39,154 bases of DNA from assembly GCA_028687975.1 (NCBI GenBank), contig JAQTZD010000017.1, positions 1 through 39,154 of the forward strand. Reading direction: 5' to 3'. The notes beneath the pieces were generated by a model. That model saw nothing but the letters and a program-made list of their open reading frames with translations, had not been told where the DNA came from and did not search any database. The DNA comes from Sediminibacterium sp. (lineage in GTDB: Bacteria; Bacteroidota; Bacteroidia; Chitinophagales; Chitinophagaceae). Position numbers and translations under genes: made by a program. Below are positions 38,703 to 39,154 of this stretch, piece by piece (position 1 is the stretch's first letter; each line of letters begins with the position of its first letter).

Positions 38703-39154
38703 TCATTTTTTCAAACGAAGATCAGCCAATAGCATAATATGATCGCTGAGTGCTTCATCTACCATATCAAATTGCTTCACTTCAAAATGCCGGCTGGCAA
38801 GAATATAGTCGATCCGAAGCGTTGGAGCCAGGGAAATAAAGGTTCTTCCGATGCCAAATCCTTTTTGTAGAAAAGCATCCTGCCAGTTGCCCTTAATGTT
38901 AAAATAGGTATAAGAATTGGGTACATCATTGAAATCTCCGCAAATCAGCGAAGGATAAGGGCTCAGCGAAAGGGCTTTTTGCACAATATCGGCCTGACTG
39001 CCTCTTTTTCGGTAAGCTTCCTTCATTTTGAGCATAAGACTTCTGGATGCAGACAGGGTTTCGTTATCGGATTCCCTGATGTGTTCTATATCCTGATAGT
39101 CGTCTTTTTTAAACTGAAAGGATTGCAGATGGGTTGTAAATATCCGGATGGTAT
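38703..39154 (-). CDS. Endonuclease/exonuclease/phosphatase family protein, C-terminal part
   Basis: The 5' end lies beyond the right edge. The frame stays open from 39154 (reading TIRIFTTHLQSFQF on entry) to the stop at 38703, so an apparent start at 39035 is internal. Family motifs are THLQS, the catalytic LICGDFNDVPNSYTY, RIDYILASRHF and the terminal ALSDHIMLLADL with the conserved SDH. These are the metal-dependent phosphodiesterase residues of the EEP fold (DNase I/ExoIII/phosphatase). In Bacteroidota such proteins are often membrane-anchored at the N-terminus, which cannot be checked here. Substrate unknown. Confidence 0.9.
   Translation of the reverse strand, partial: TIRIFTTHLQSFQFKKDDYQDIEHIRESDNETLSASRSLMLKMKEAYRKRGSQADIVQKALSLSPYPSLICGDFNDVPNSYTYFNIKGNWQDAFLQKGFGIGRTFISLAPTLRIDYILASRHFEVKQFDMVDEALSDHIMLLADLRLKK

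Noticed and set aside
1-39154. CRISPR arrays, insertion sequences, phage genes, tRNA or rRNA genes
   Set aside because: No regularly spaced direct repeats, transposase or integrase sequences, or tRNA-like cloverleaf segments were recognised in the gaps; gene content is chromosomal.

Overview
The window looks like a chromosomal segment of a Bacteroidota bacterium, most likely of the Chitinophagaceae type. The grounds are a FecI/FecR-controlled SusC/SusD pair, an OMP-beta-barrel-3 type receptor, a two-component-propeller histidine kinase, GIN-domain (DUF2807) proteins, -7 promoter boxes of the TAnnTTTG kind, lipoprotein signals ending in SC or AC, and A-rich start regions. No rRNA, tRNA, insertion sequence, phage gene or CRISPR array was seen. 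Gene density is high and no stretch over about 300 bases lacks a gene.

Layout. (1) 1-3062: a nitrous-oxide respiration block. A truncated clade II (Sec-type) nosZ and a lipoprotein cytochrome c run leftwards, divergent from a Crp/Fnr regulator and a histidine-rich polytopic membrane protein. Two FNR/DNR-like palindromes sharing the same ATGAT-N4-ATCAT core lie in front of these units. (2) 3237-4475: a DctA-type dicarboxylate transporter. (3) 4490-17203: a compact glycan-utilisation locus in the order ECF sigma factor, FecR anti-sigma factor, SusC with an STN signalling domain, SusD, secreted PIG-L deacetylase, FucP-like MFS transporter, ROK protein lacking the usual zinc site, and a large secreted protein resembling PcRGLX/YetA exo-rhamnogalacturonan lyases. 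It closes with a strong intrinsic terminator and has large hairpins in the susC leader and before the MFS gene. (4) 17242-18970: a small hypothetical gene convergent with a MarR/SDR pair, the two ends sharing a hairpin that contains both stop codons.

(5) 19102-31991: the region I consider most novel. A leftward operon (propeller histidine kinase, membrane acyltransferase, NarL-type response regulator) faces a rightward set of envelope genes: GIN-domain protein, Crp-like regulator, DinB, outer-membrane barrel receptor, small ORFs, lipoproteins, and an S41 peptidase fused to a glycogen-binding-like domain. A recurring inverted repeat, CACAT-N4-ATGTG, lies in front of the regulator gene, the kinase gene and the small-lipoprotein/S41 unit, with degenerate copies before the GIN gene and the receptor. 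In four of these promoters the motif centre lies a constant 38.5-39.5 bases upstream of the end of a -7-like box. This suggests an undescribed autoregulated envelope regulon.

(6) 31994-39154: mostly housekeeping or scattered functions: a hypothetical protein, a nucleoid-associated protein, another hypothetical protein, a TAT-exported sugar isomerase-like protein, a penicillin-acylase-family hydrolase, cysteinyl-tRNA synthetase, and a truncated endonuclease/exonuclease/phosphatase protein.

Product calls rest on reading translated sequences and recalling family motifs; no database search was run.
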